DNA of 64,000 nucleotides from GCA-2715645 sp042095375 (GTDB taxonomy: Bacteria > Bacteroidota > Bacteroidia > Cytophagales > MED-G16), in NCBI GenBank assembly GCA_042095375.1, contig JBELBJ010000006.1:4232-68231 (forward strand). Reading direction: 5' to 3'. Of the stretch, positions 25,878-34,140 are shown piece after piece. Both the position numbers and the translations under genes were made by a program. How positions within the stretch are numbered: the stretch's first letter is position 1; every line of letters begins with the position of its first letter. Under the pieces are notes generated by a model. That model had not been told where the DNA came from. It did not search any database and worked only from the letters and a program-made list of their open reading frames with translations.

Positions 25878-26801
25878 ATGTCTAAAAACAAAATAACTGA
25901 AATTATTAAAAAAAAAGCTGTTGAGTTGGGTTTCAGCAGCTGTGGAATATCTCAAGCAAGATTTTTAAAAGAAGAAGAAAAAAAGTTTGAAGACTGGCTT
26001 AACCATGGGTACCATGGTTCGATGGATTACTTAAATAAAAACTTTGACAAAAGGTTAGATCCAAGAAAACTTGTTCATGGTTCAAAATCAGTAATTTCAT
26101 TAACTTATAATTATTATCCTCCAAAAAAATTAGCAGGAAAAAATAACTTTATAATATCAAAGTATGCATACGGAAAAGATTATCATAAAATATTAAAAAA
26201 AAAACTTAGAAAATTATTTTTTTTTATGAAAGAAAATATTGGGAATATAGAAGGAAGAGTTTTTGTGGATTCAGCACCTGTACATGAAAGAGCTTGGGCA
26301 AAATTATCAGGATTAGGTTGGATTGGAAAAAATTCACTTTTAATAAATAAAAAGATGGGTAGTTATTTTTTTATTGCTGAAATTATAAGTGATTTAGATC
26401 TAGAATATGATTCTCCTGTTTCAGATATGTGTGGAAAATGTACAAGATGTATTGATGCTTGTCCCACCGACGCAATAACAAAAGCTCAAGTAATAGATGC
26501 CCAAAAATGTATTTCTTATTTGACAATCGAAAACAAAAAAAAAATACCTAAAGAATTACAAAAAAATATGAATGGATATATTTTTGGATGTGATATATGT
26601 CAGGAAGTATGTCCTTGGAACAGATTTTCTAAACCACATAATGAAGAAAGCTTTTTGCCTAATAAAGAAATTAAAAAATACAGAAAAAAAGATTGGATTG
26701 AATTAACGGAAGAAACGTTTAATATTATTTTCAAAGGATCAGCTATAAAGAGAACTAAGTACAAAGGATTAAAAAGAAACATTAAAGCATATTTAAATTA
26801 A
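25878..26801 (+). CDS. queG: epoxyqueuosine reductase
   Basis: QueG performs the last step of queuosine tRNA modification, reducing epoxyqueuosine with a cobalamin cofactor and Fe-S clusters. The 307-residue protein has the cobalamin-binding N-terminal region (DYHGSMDYL-like segment at HGYHGSMDYL), FVDSAPVHERAWAKLSGLGWIGKNSLLI, and two 4Fe-4S motifs CGKCTRCIDACPT and CDICQEVCPWN. The C-terminal HEAT-repeat part of longer homologues is absent, giving the short form. It abuts ruvB. Confidence 0.94.
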   Translation: MSKNKITEIIKKKAVELGFSSCGISQARFLKEEEKKFEDWLNHGYHGSMDYLNKNFDKRLDPRKLVHGSKSVISLTYNYYPPKKLAGKNNFIISKYAYGKDYHKILKKKLRKLFFFMKENIGNIEGRVFVDSAPVHERAWAKLSGLGWIGKNSLLINKKMGSYFFIAEIISDLDLEYDSPVSDMCGKCTRCIDACPTDAITKAQVIDAQKCISYLTIENKKKIPKELQKNMNGYIFGCDICQEVCPWNRFSKPHNEESFLPNKEIKKYRKKDWIELTEETFNIIFKGSAIKRTKYKGLKRNIKAYLN

Positions 26802-26806
26802 ATCTA

Positions 26807-26859
26807 AAATTTTGTCATTTAACAAAATTTAAACAATTAAAACAATTTTAATTGTTTAA
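26807..26859. repeat. two adjacent AT-rich inverted repeats between queG and batD
   Basis: First, AAATTTTGT (26807-26815) and ACAAAATTT (26822-26830) form a perfect 9-bp inverted repeat with a 6-nt loop. Second, 26829-26842 and 26846-26859 form a perfect 14-bp inverted repeat with a 3-nt loop (CAA). They share two nucleotides, so the hairpins nearly exclude each other. No good T tract follows; this may end queG transcription or act on batD. A -7-like TAATTTTG lies at 26866-26873. Confidence 0.5.
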
Positions 26860-26892
26860 TGAATTTAATTTTGATTTATAATTTTAAAAGTT

Positions 26893-28341
26893 ATGAATTA
26901 TAATTTTGGGAAAATAATACTTATAATTTTATCATTAATCAGTTATAAAGGAGTAAGTCAAAAAGCAAAAATTGAAATAGAACCAAATAAAATTGGAATT
27001 AATGAATCATTAATTATAACAATTACTATTGAAAATGAATCATTAAAAAATTATAGTAATTTCCCGGACATAAATGGCTTTACTAAAGGAGGAAGATCTT
27101 CATCTAGCTCAAGTAATTACATTAATGGAAAAATGAACACAACACAAAGTATAATACAAAATTATATACCAAATAAAATAGGTATTATTAAAATTCAATC
27201 GTTTTATATGCAAATCAATAATCAAACAGTTAGATCCATAGAAAAAGATATAGAGATAGTAGAAAGAAGTAATAGTAAAAAACATAATCCTTTGAATAAC
27301 TTTTTTGATCCATTTGATAACTTTTTTAATAAAAACAGAAACATAGAATTCATTGATATAGAAGCTGATGCCTTTTTAAGTTTAAATACAAACAAAAAAG
27401 AAATTTTTGTAGGAGAAGGCTTTAATATTACATTATCATTATTTGTAAGTGAAAATAATAGAGCAGATATGAGATTTTTTGATTTAGGAAGACAATTAAC
27501 AGAAATTATTAAAAAAATTAAACCTGAAAATTGTTGGGAAGAAAATTATAATATAGAAAATATAAATAGTGTTATGACAAATATTAATAATAAAAGATAC
27601 AATGAATATAAAATTTTTGAAGCAACATATTTTCCATTTAATGAAGGAAGAATTTTGTTTCCAAAATTAGAATTGGATTTGATTCAATATCAGATAGCAA
27701 AAAATCCAACTTTTTTCGGTCAGAATAAAAAAGAAAAAATAAAAAAATTTGTTTCAAAACCTATTTCAGTTAGCGTTATCGATCTTCCTTATCATCCACA
27801 AAAAGAAAACGTTGCCGTTGGAAAGTTTCAGCTAAATGAAGCTATTGATTCCACCAATTTGTCTACAGAAAAAAGCTTTAATTATGATTTTGAAATTATT
27901 GGAAATGGAAATATCAATGCAATTAGAGAACCTAAAATAGATATTGAAAATTTTGATTTTTATCCCCCAAATATTTTACAAAATATAAATAGAAATAAAA
28001 AAAAAATTTATGGGTCAAAAAAATTCAAATATCATGTAATACCAAAAGAACCAGGAAAATATGATTTTTCTGATATTAAATGGGTTTTCTTTGATCCATA
28101 TGAGAAAAAATATGATACATTAAAGTCTCAAGTAATAGTAGATGTTTCCGGATTAAGTACAAAGAATAAAGAAATAGAGTCAAATGAATATGACAATTAT
28201 TATAAAAATAAAATAATTGAAGAGGATAATACTTTAAAATCAAAAAAAAATAATCGTTATCAATTATTTCTTAATTTTACAGTTATAAGCTTATTGGTAA
28301 TTATAATAATTTTGATTATTAAAAAATATAATAATGAATAA
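26893..28341 (+). CDS. batD: BatD-family membrane protein
   Basis: This 482-residue protein has a signal peptide (residues 1-21, cleavage likely after VSQ), an extracytoplasmic region of Ig-like beta domains and one C-terminal membrane helix (about residues 456-476) with a basic tail. Segments such as KIEIEPNKIGINESLIITITIEN, a GRSSSSSSNYINGKMNTTQS loop and VGEGFNITLSLFVSE are typical of BatD. Bat proteins, first described in Bacteroides fragilis aerotolerance, usually lie in a MoxR-BatABCDE cluster; here batD stands apart, overlapping aroC by 8 nt. Confidence 0.78.
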   Translation: MNYNFGKIILIILSLISYKGVSQKAKIEIEPNKIGINESLIITITIENESLKNYSNFPDINGFTKGGRSSSSSSNYINGKMNTTQSIIQNYIPNKIGIIKIQSFYMQINNQTVRSIEKDIEIVERSNSKKHNPLNNFFDPFDNFFNKNRNIEFIDIEADAFLSLNTNKKEIFVGEGFNITLSLFVSENNRADMRFFDLGRQLTEIIKKIKPENCWEENYNIENINSVMTNINNKRYNEYKIFEATYFPFNEGRILFPKLELDLIQYQIAKNPTFFGQNKKEKIKKFVSKPISVSVIDLPYHPQKENVAVGKFQLNEAIDSTNLSTEKSFNYDFEIIGNGNINAIREPKIDIENFDFYPPNILQNINRNKKKIYGSKKFKYHVIPKEPGKYDFSDIKWVFFDPYEKKYDTLKSQVIVDVSGLSTKNKEIESNEYDNYYKNKIIEEDNTLKSKKNNRYQLFLNFTVISLLVIIIILIIKKYNNE

Positions 28342-29407
28342 TTCATTTGGTAAAATTTATAGAATTTCAACTTATGGAGAATCTCATGGTTCAGCAATTG
28401 GTGTAATTATAGATGGGTGTCCTCCTGAAATAAAAATTGATAAAGAATATATTCAAAATGAACTTGATAGAAGAAAACCTGGGCAATCAAAAATTACTAC
28501 TCAAAGAAAAGAATCAGATTCTGTAGAAATTTTATCTGGTATTTTTAATGGTAAATCAACAGGATCACCAATAAGTTTATTAATTAAAAATAAAGATCAT
28601 AAAAGTAGTGATTATAATCATATTTCAAACTCATATAGACCATCGCATGCTGACTTTACTTATGATAAAAAATATAGTAATAGAGATTTTAGAGGTGGAG
28701 GTAGGAGTTCGGCAAGAGAAACGGCAAATTGGGTGGCGGCTGGTGCAATTTCAAAAAAAATTCTAGAAAAATTAAATATTAAAATAAATGCTTTTGTTTC
28801 AAAAGTTGGAAAAATAAAACTTAATAAAAATTATAAAGATTTAGACTTTAAAACAATAGAGTCAAATATTGTTAGATGCCCCGATCCAATATTTGCAGAT
28901 AAATTCATTAAATTAATAGAAAATACTAGAAAAAAGAAAGATACCGTTGGTGGAATAATTACATGTGTAATAACAGATTGCCCTGTAGGAATTGGCGAAC
29001 CAATTTTTGGAAAATTACATGCAGAATTAGGAAAAGCAATGCTATCTATCAATGCTGTTAAAGGTTTTGAATATGGAAGTGGTTTCAATGGGGTGGAAAT
29101 GAATGGATCAATACATAACGATGAATTTCAAATAAAAAAAGGGGAAATATCAACAAAATCAAATTATTCAGGAGGGATTCAAGGTGGAATTAGTAATGGA
29201 CAAGACATATATTTCAATGTTGCATTTAAGCCTGTATCTACAATAATGAAAAATCAAAATAGCATTGATGAAAATAATAAAAAAGTAATAGTAAAAGGTA
29301 AAGGAAGACATGATCCATGCGTTGTTCCTAGAGCGGTGCCAATAGTTGAATCAATGGCTGCAAATGTAATAGTTGATTTATATTTACAAGGTAAAACAAT
29401 TAAGTGA
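28334..29407 (+). CDS. aroC: chorismate synthase
   Basis: This enzyme is the last of the shikimate pathway, converting EPSP to chorismate with reduced FMN. The 357-residue length is standard. Signatures are YGESHGSAIGVIIDGCPPEI (residues 12-31), DRRKPGQSKITTQRKESD, FRGGGRSSARETANWVAAGA, and RHDPCVVPRAVPIVESMAANV. Its start overlaps the end of batD by 8 nt and its stop overlaps the ATG of the symporter gene by one nucleotide, indicating translational coupling. Confidence 0.96.
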   Translation: MNNSFGKIYRISTYGESHGSAIGVIIDGCPPEIKIDKEYIQNELDRRKPGQSKITTQRKESDSVEILSGIFNGKSTGSPISLLIKNKDHKSSDYNHISNSYRPSHADFTYDKKYSNRDFRGGGRSSARETANWVAAGAISKKILEKLNIKINAFVSKVGKIKLNKNYKDLDFKTIESNIVRCPDPIFADKFIKLIENTRKKKDTVGGIITCVITDCPVGIGEPIFGKLHAELGKAMLSINAVKGFEYGSGFNGVEMNGSIHNDEFQIKKGEISTKSNYSGGIQGGISNGQDIYFNVAFKPVSTIMKNQNSIDENNKKVIVKGKGRHDPCVVPRAVPIVESMAANVIVDLYLQGKTIK

Positions 29408-30690
29408 TGGCGTTACATTCAAAAATAATTTTAGGGTTAATTATTGGTTTATTCTTCGGAATAATTTCTGTTTTTCTTGGTTTAAATGATTTTGTTTCAG
29501 ATTGGGTTATGCCATTTGGAACAATATTTGTTAAAATGCTAAAGCTTGTTGCTGTTCCATTAATTTTAGTTTCATTAATTTCTGGAATATCAAACCTTAG
29601 AGATACTTCTAAACTTTCAAGAATTGGCGGAAAGACTTTCAGTATATACATTTTGACTACAATCTCTGCAATTATTATTGCACTTTTTCTTGCTAATACA
29701 CTCCAGCCCGGTGAGTACTTTCCAGATGAAAAAACTGCTGAGCTAAAAGAAAAGTATGCTTCCGATGCAAATATGAAAATAACTAGTGCTGAAAATGTTA
29801 AAGACTCGGGGCCATTACAAATGATGATTGATGTGGTACCAGATAATTTTTTTTATTCGGCTAGTAACAATAGAAACATGCTTCAAATAATATTTTTTTC
29901 TATTTTATTTGGCGTTGGTCTTGTTTTATCCTCACCAAAAAAATCGGATCCTGTTAAAAAAACTTTTGATGGTTTTAATGAAATAATAATTAAAATAGTT
30001 GAAATCATTATGGAATATGCTCCTATTGGAGTTTTTGCTCTGCTAGCAGGATTAATTGTTGATCTTGCTGGTGATGATCCAAATAATTTAATAACAACCT
30101 TGAAACCATTACTATATTATGCCATTACTGTTCTTATTGGATTAGCATTCATGATATTTATTTTTTATCCAATTATAATATATTCGTTTACTGGAGTTAC
30201 TTTTTTAAATTTTTTAAAAGCAATTTTTCCTGCTCAAATGTTAGCTTTCTCAACTAGCTCTAGTGCTGCAACTTTACCTTTGACAATGAAAAGAGTTAAA
30301 AAAAACCTTAATGTTTCTGAAGAAGTAACTAGTTTTGTTTGTCCTTTGGGAGCAACAATTAATATGGATGGAACAAGTATACATCAAGCTATTTCTGCTG
30401 TATTCATTGCACAAGCTTTTGGTCAAGATTTAACTCTAACTGACCAAATAGTTATAGTAATTACGGCAACTTTATCATCTATTGGAGCTGCAGCAGTTCC
30501 TGGAGCAGGTTTGATTATGTTGGTAATTGTTCTAGGTGCAATTGGTATTGATCCTCAAGGACTGGCTTTAATTATTGCCATTGATAGACCATTAGACATG
30601 TGTAGAACTATGGTTAATGTGACTGGAGATGCAACTGTAGCTAGTTTAGTTGCGTTTAGTGAAGGAGAAAAAATAAAATTTAAAACATAA
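29407..30690 (+). CDS. dicarboxylate/amino acid:cation symporter (DAACS family)
   Basis: This multi-spanning transporter (about 427 residues) uses Na+ or H+ to import aspartate, glutamate or C4-dicarboxylates. I take the ATG at 29407, which overlaps the aroC stop (TGATG). Family motifs are the HP1 hairpin FSTSSSAATLPLTMK, TM7 GATINMDGTSIHQ with NMDGT, the HP2 hairpin SSIGAAAVPGAG, and TM8 AIDRPLDMCRTMVNVTGD with the substrate-binding Asp/Arg/Asn residues. It overlaps nifU by one nucleotide. Confidence 0.92.
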   Translation: MALHSKIILGLIIGLFFGIISVFLGLNDFVSDWVMPFGTIFVKMLKLVAVPLILVSLISGISNLRDTSKLSRIGGKTFSIYILTTISAIIIALFLANTLQPGEYFPDEKTAELKEKYASDANMKITSAENVKDSGPLQMMIDVVPDNFFYSASNNRNMLQIIFFSILFGVGLVLSSPKKSDPVKKTFDGFNEIIIKIVEIIMEYAPIGVFALLAGLIVDLAGDDPNNLITTLKPLLYYAITVLIGLAFMIFIFYPIIIYSFTGVTFLNFLKAIFPAQMLAFSTSSSAATLPLTMKRVKKNLNVSEEVTSFVCPLGATINMDGTSIHQAISAVFIAQAFGQDLTLTDQIVIVITATLSSIGAAAVPGAGLIMLVIVLGAIGIDPQGLALIIAIDRPLDMCRTMVNVTGDATVASLVAFSEGEKIKFKT

Positions 30691-31295
30691 TGAATAATTT
30701 AAATATATATATTGAATCTAATCCAAATCCAAATTCTTTAAAATTTGTAGCAAATATTATGTTGGTTAATGAAGGAATAGTTAAAGACTACCCTGATATT
30801 AAAAGCGTAAAGGATTCCCCACTTGCAAAAAAATTATTTGATTTTGAATATGTGAAAAGAGTTTTTATAATGAGTAATTTTATTACGATAACAAAAAAAG
30901 AAAATTTTTCTTGGGAAGAAGTTAAATTAGATTTAAGAGATTTTATAAAAAAATATATTGAAGAAAAAAATGAAATTATTTCGATACCCAAAAATGAATC
31001 AAGAAAAAAATTAGATACAGATACAGATACAGATACAGATACAGATACAGATACAGATACAGATACTATAGATGAAAAAATCAAAAATATTTTAGAAGAA
31101 TATATAAAACCTGCGGTTGAACAAGACGGGGGAGCTATTGATTTTGAATCATTTGAAAATGGTAAAGTTATAGTTTCATTAAAAGGAGCATGTAGTGGGT
31201 GTCCTTCGTCTACTCTTACCTTAAAATCAGGAATTGAAAATTTACTCAAAAGATTTGTGCCTGAAGTAAAAGAAGTTGTTGCGGAGGAAAACTAA
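30690..31295 (+). CDS. NifU-family Fe-S scaffold/carrier protein
   Basis: This 201-residue protein has an N-terminal Nfu_N domain (residues 1-90: IYIESNPNPNSLKFV, SPLAKKLFDFEYVKRVFI) and a C-terminal NifU domain with the cluster-binding CxxC in LKGACSGCPSSTLTLKSG. It likely delivers 4Fe-4S clusters to apo-enzymes. The two domains are joined by a linker of nine Asp-Thr pairs encoded by a GATACA repeat, so its length may vary between strains. It is the last gene of the ruvB-to-nifU plus-strand run and is convergent with cysS. Confidence 0.9.
   Translation: MNNLNIYIESNPNPNSLKFVANIMLVNEGIVKDYPDIKSVKDSPLAKKLFDFEYVKRVFIMSNFITITKKENFSWEEVKLDLRDFIKKYIEEKNEIISIPKNESRKKLDTDTDTDTDTDTDTDTDTIDEKIKNILEEYIKPAVEQDGGAIDFESFENGKVIVSLKGACSGCPSSTLTLKSGIENLLKRFVPEVKEVVAEEN
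31014..31067 (+). repeat. GATACA hexanucleotide microsatellite inside nifU
   Basis: Eight perfect GATACA units (31014-31061) are followed by one GATACT. Each unit is read in frame as Asp-Thr, so slippage changes linker length by two residues without a frameshift. It lies exactly between the two domains of the NifU-like protein. Confidence 0.97.
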
Positions 31296-31337
31296 TTATT
31301 TATAATTAATTTTTAATAAAACTTTTTAAAATTTAGC

Positions 31338-32771
31338 TTATAACTTAACTGACCATTTGGTTCCATTAATAGTATCCTTCAGTTCGATTCCTTTCTTTAA
31401 TAAATCATCTCTAATTAAATCAGAATCCTTAAAATTTTTAACTTTCCTTGCTATATCTCTTTTTTTTATTTTTTCTACTATTTCTTCTAACGAAATATCC
31501 TTTTCTTTTAATAGAATTAAATTTAATTCTATTAATATTTTTTTTGGTTCCTCAGAAAATAATCCTAATAAGTCCCCTACTCTAGTAAAAAAAGATAAAA
31601 ATTCTTTAGCAATATTTATGTTTTTTTTGTTTTTAAAATAATTATTAAATTTTCTAACAACATTAAACACCTGAGCAAAAACAATTGGAGTATTAATATC
31701 ATTATTCAAAGATTTATAAACTGTATTAAGATCATTTTCAAAAAAAGAAAAATTGGAGTCATTATCTTTTTCTTTAGTAATATTATTTGCTTGTTCTAAA
31801 GCTGTATAAATTTTTATTAAATTAATAATAGATTGTTGAATTTGTTTATAAGAAAAATTAAGTGAAGACCTATAATGAACAGAAAGAATCATATATTTTA
31901 ATATCTCGGGACTATAATCCCTCATAAAGCTTCTAGCTTTAATAATATTTCCCAAAGATTTTGACATTTTTTGATCATCAAATTTTATAAAATTATTGTG
32001 TACCCAATACTTAGCAAAATTTTTTCCAGACATACTTTCTGATTGAGCAATTTCATTTTCATGATGTGGAAAAATCAAATCCATTCCACCACCATGAATG
32101 TCGATTTGATCTCCTAAAAGAGCATTAGCCATAACTGAACATTCAATATGCCACCCTGGCCTACCTCTACCCCATGGTGATTCCCATCCTGGTTCTTTAC
32201 TCTTAGAGGGTTTCCAAAGAACAAAATCAATTGGATTTCTTTTATCTTGATTAACAGTAATTCTGTGTCCACTAATTAAATCTTCAATATTTTTTCCGCT
32301 TAGCTTGCCATAAGCTGCAAATTTATTACATGAAAAAAAAACACTTTTATTTTTTACATAAGCAAATTCTTTTTTAATAAGATCAGAAATAAAAGAAATT
32401 ATACTGTCTATATAATCAGTACATTTAGGATTTTTAGATGCTTTTGGTATATTTAATAGTTTAAAATCCTTTTCAAATTCTTTAATAAATTTAGCCGATA
32501 TCTCTGAAGTCAATTTGTTTTCATCTTGTGATTTTTTTATTATTTTATCATCAATATCTGTATAGTTATATATATAGTTTACTGAATAACCTAAATGTTC
32601 AAGCCAATTTCTTAATAAATTAAAAAAAATCACTCCTCTAAAATTACCAACATGTAATAAATCATATACAGTTGGGCCACAAACATACATCTTTACTACA
32701 CCTGGAGTTAATGGTTTAAATACCTCTTTTTTCTTACTTAAAGAATTATATAGCTTAAAATTATCTAACAT
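31338..32771 (-). CDS. cysS: cysteinyl-tRNA synthetase
   Basis: This class I synthetase has 477 residues and charges tRNA-Cys. Motifs are MYVCGPTVYDLLHVGNFRG (zinc Cys and the HIGH-type HVGN), GRPGWHIECSVMA (second zinc Cys), HHENEIAQSES (zinc His/Glu) and KMSKSLGN. The C-terminal domain contains the DALR-like region. It is monocistronic, convergent with nifU and divergent from nusA. Confidence 0.96.
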   Translation of the reverse strand: MLDNFKLYNSLSKKKEVFKPLTPGVVKMYVCGPTVYDLLHVGNFRGVIFFNLLRNWLEHLGYSVNYIYNYTDIDDKIIKKSQDENKLTSEISAKFIKEFEKDFKLLNIPKASKNPKCTDYIDSIISFISDLIKKEFAYVKNKSVFFSCNKFAAYGKLSGKNIEDLISGHRITVNQDKRNPIDFVLWKPSKSKEPGWESPWGRGRPGWHIECSVMANALLGDQIDIHGGGMDLIFPHHENEIAQSESMSGKNFAKYWVHNNFIKFDDQKMSKSLGNIIKARSFMRDYSPEILKYMILSVHYRSSLNFSYKQIQQSIINLIKIYTALEQANNITKEKDNDSNFSFFENDLNTVYKSLNNDINTPIVFAQVFNVVRKFNNYFKNKKNINIAKEFLSFFTRVGDLLGLFSEEPKKILIELNLILLKEKDISLEEIVEKIKKRDIARKVKNFKDSDLIRDDLLKKGIELKDTINGTKWSVKL

Positions 32772-32805
32772 TATTTTTCAAATTAAATAATTTATATTTC
32801 AATAA

Positions 32806-32835
32806 TTTGATTAAAATTAAAAAAAGTTAAATTTG
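32806..32835 (+). promoter_or_regulatory. promoter of the nusA operon
   Basis: TTTG (32806-32809), 18 nt, then TAAATTTG (32828-32835): a near-perfect Bacteroidota promoter. Transcription should start near 32841-32843, leaving a leader of about 50 nt before the nusA ATG at 32894. Confidence 0.75.
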
Positions 32836-32857
32836 CATAAATAAATTAATTGGGAGC

Positions 32858-32882
32858 GGGGACTTTAGTCCCCATTTTTTTT
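32858..32882 (+). terminator. intrinsic terminator/attenuator hairpin in the nusA leader
   Basis: GGGGAC-TTTA-GTCCCC forms a 6-bp GC-rich stem with a 4-nt loop (32858-32873), followed by A and eight T (32875-32882). It has all marks of a rho-independent terminator, yet lies between the nusA promoter and the nusA ATG (12 nt before it). The neighbouring cysS gene is on the other strand, so it does not end an obvious upstream transcript. It may attenuate nusA-infB, perhaps under NusA control. Confidence 0.7.
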
Positions 32883-32893
32883 AAATAAAAATT

Positions 32894-34138
32894 ATGGATG
32901 CAAGTGTTTTAATAAAGTCTTTTACTGAATTTGCGAAGCAAAAAAATGTAGATAGACCAACAATGATAAAAATTTTACAAGATGTTTTTAAAGCTATGAT
33001 CAAGAAAAAGTTTGGTCATGATGAAAATTTTGATATCGTAATTAATGCTGACAAAGGAGATCTAGCTATATGGAGGTTTAGAGATATTGTTGATGATAAT
33101 TCTGAAGACATATGGGATAATGATAAAATATCATTAACTGAAGCAAAAAAAATTGAAAATGATTTTGAAATAGGAGAAGAAGTAGCTGAAGAAATTACAA
33201 TTGAAGATTTTGGCAGAAGAGCTGTTATTCTGGCAAAGCAAACTTTAAATCAAAAGATTAATGATCTTGAAAAAGAAATAATAATAAAAAAATATGAAGA
33301 ACTAGTTGGTGAAATAATAAATGGTGAAATATATCAAGTTCTAAGTAGAGAAGTATTATTAGTTGACTCTGAAGGTAATGAGCTTTCCTTACCAAAATCA
33401 GAACAAATTTCAAAAGATAGATATAGAAAAGGAGAAAATATTCGAGGAATAGTTTTGTCAGTTGAAATGATAAGAGGTAATCCTAGAATAACAATCTCAA
33501 GAACAAGTCCAAAGTTTTTAGAAAAACTTTTTGAAAATGAAGTCCCGGAAATATTCGATGGTTTAATAACAATCAAAAAAGTTGTAAGACAACCTGGAGA
33601 AAGAGCCAAAGTTTGTGTTGAATCATATGATGATAGAATTGACCCGGTAGGAGCTTGCGTAGGAATGAATGGTTCAAGAATACATTCAATCGTTAGAGAA
33701 TTACAAAATGAAAATATTGATGTGATTAACAATACTGATAACTTAGATTTATATATAAATAGAGCTCTAAGTCCTGCAAAAATTTCTTCTGTCCAAGTTG
33801 ATAAAGAAAATGCACGTATATCTGTTTATCTTAAACCTGATCAAGTTTCTCTTGCTATTGGAAAGGGAGGACAAAATATTAAATTGGCTAGTAAACTTCT
33901 AGAATACGAAATTGATGTTTTTAGAGAATTAGATAACCGGCAAGAGGAAGAGGATGTCGATTTAGATGAGTTTGCTGATGAAATAGATGGTTGGGTTATA
34001 GATGAGCTTAAAAGAATTGGGCTAGACACTGCTAAAGCAGTTTTAAATTTAGAAAAAACTGATTTAGTGAAGAGATCTGATTTAGAAGAAGAAACTATTG
34101 ATCAAGTTATAAAAACATTACAAAAAGAATTTGAATAA
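32894..34138 (+). CDS. nusA: transcription termination/antitermination protein NusA
   Basis: NusA binds RNA polymerase and controls pausing, termination and antitermination. The 414-residue protein has the N-terminal polymerase-binding domain (1-130), an S1 domain near residues 135-200, two KH domains (with GACVGMNGSRIHSIVREL and AIGKGGQNIKLASKL, the GxxG loops) and a short C-terminal helix-hairpin-helix part. It heads nusA-infB-dksA-like-scpB. The usual upstream rimP gene is missing. An intrinsic-terminator hairpin sits in its leader. Confidence 0.95.
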   Translation: MDASVLIKSFTEFAKQKNVDRPTMIKILQDVFKAMIKKKFGHDENFDIVINADKGDLAIWRFRDIVDDNSEDIWDNDKISLTEAKKIENDFEIGEEVAEEITIEDFGRRAVILAKQTLNQKINDLEKEIIIKKYEELVGEIINGEIYQVLSREVLLVDSEGNELSLPKSEQISKDRYRKGENIRGIVLSVEMIRGNPRITISRTSPKFLEKLFENEVPEIFDGLITIKKVVRQPGERAKVCVESYDDRIDPVGACVGMNGSRIHSIVRELQNENIDVINNTDNLDLYINRALSPAKISSVQVDKENARISVYLKPDQVSLAIGKGGQNIKLASKLLEYEIDVFRELDNRQEEEDVDLDEFADEIDGWVIDELKRIGLDTAKAVLNLEKTDLVKRSDLEEETIDQVIKTLQKEFE

Positions 34139-34140
34139 TA

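Noticed and set aside
31014..31067. CRISPR-like or minisatellite array
   Set aside because: The unit is only 6 bp without spacers and is read in frame inside nifU; it is a microsatellite.
30788..31249. 153-codon minus-strand frame opposite nifU
   Set aside because: It is a shadow of nifU; the Ser/Val repeat is only the reverse of the GATACA units.
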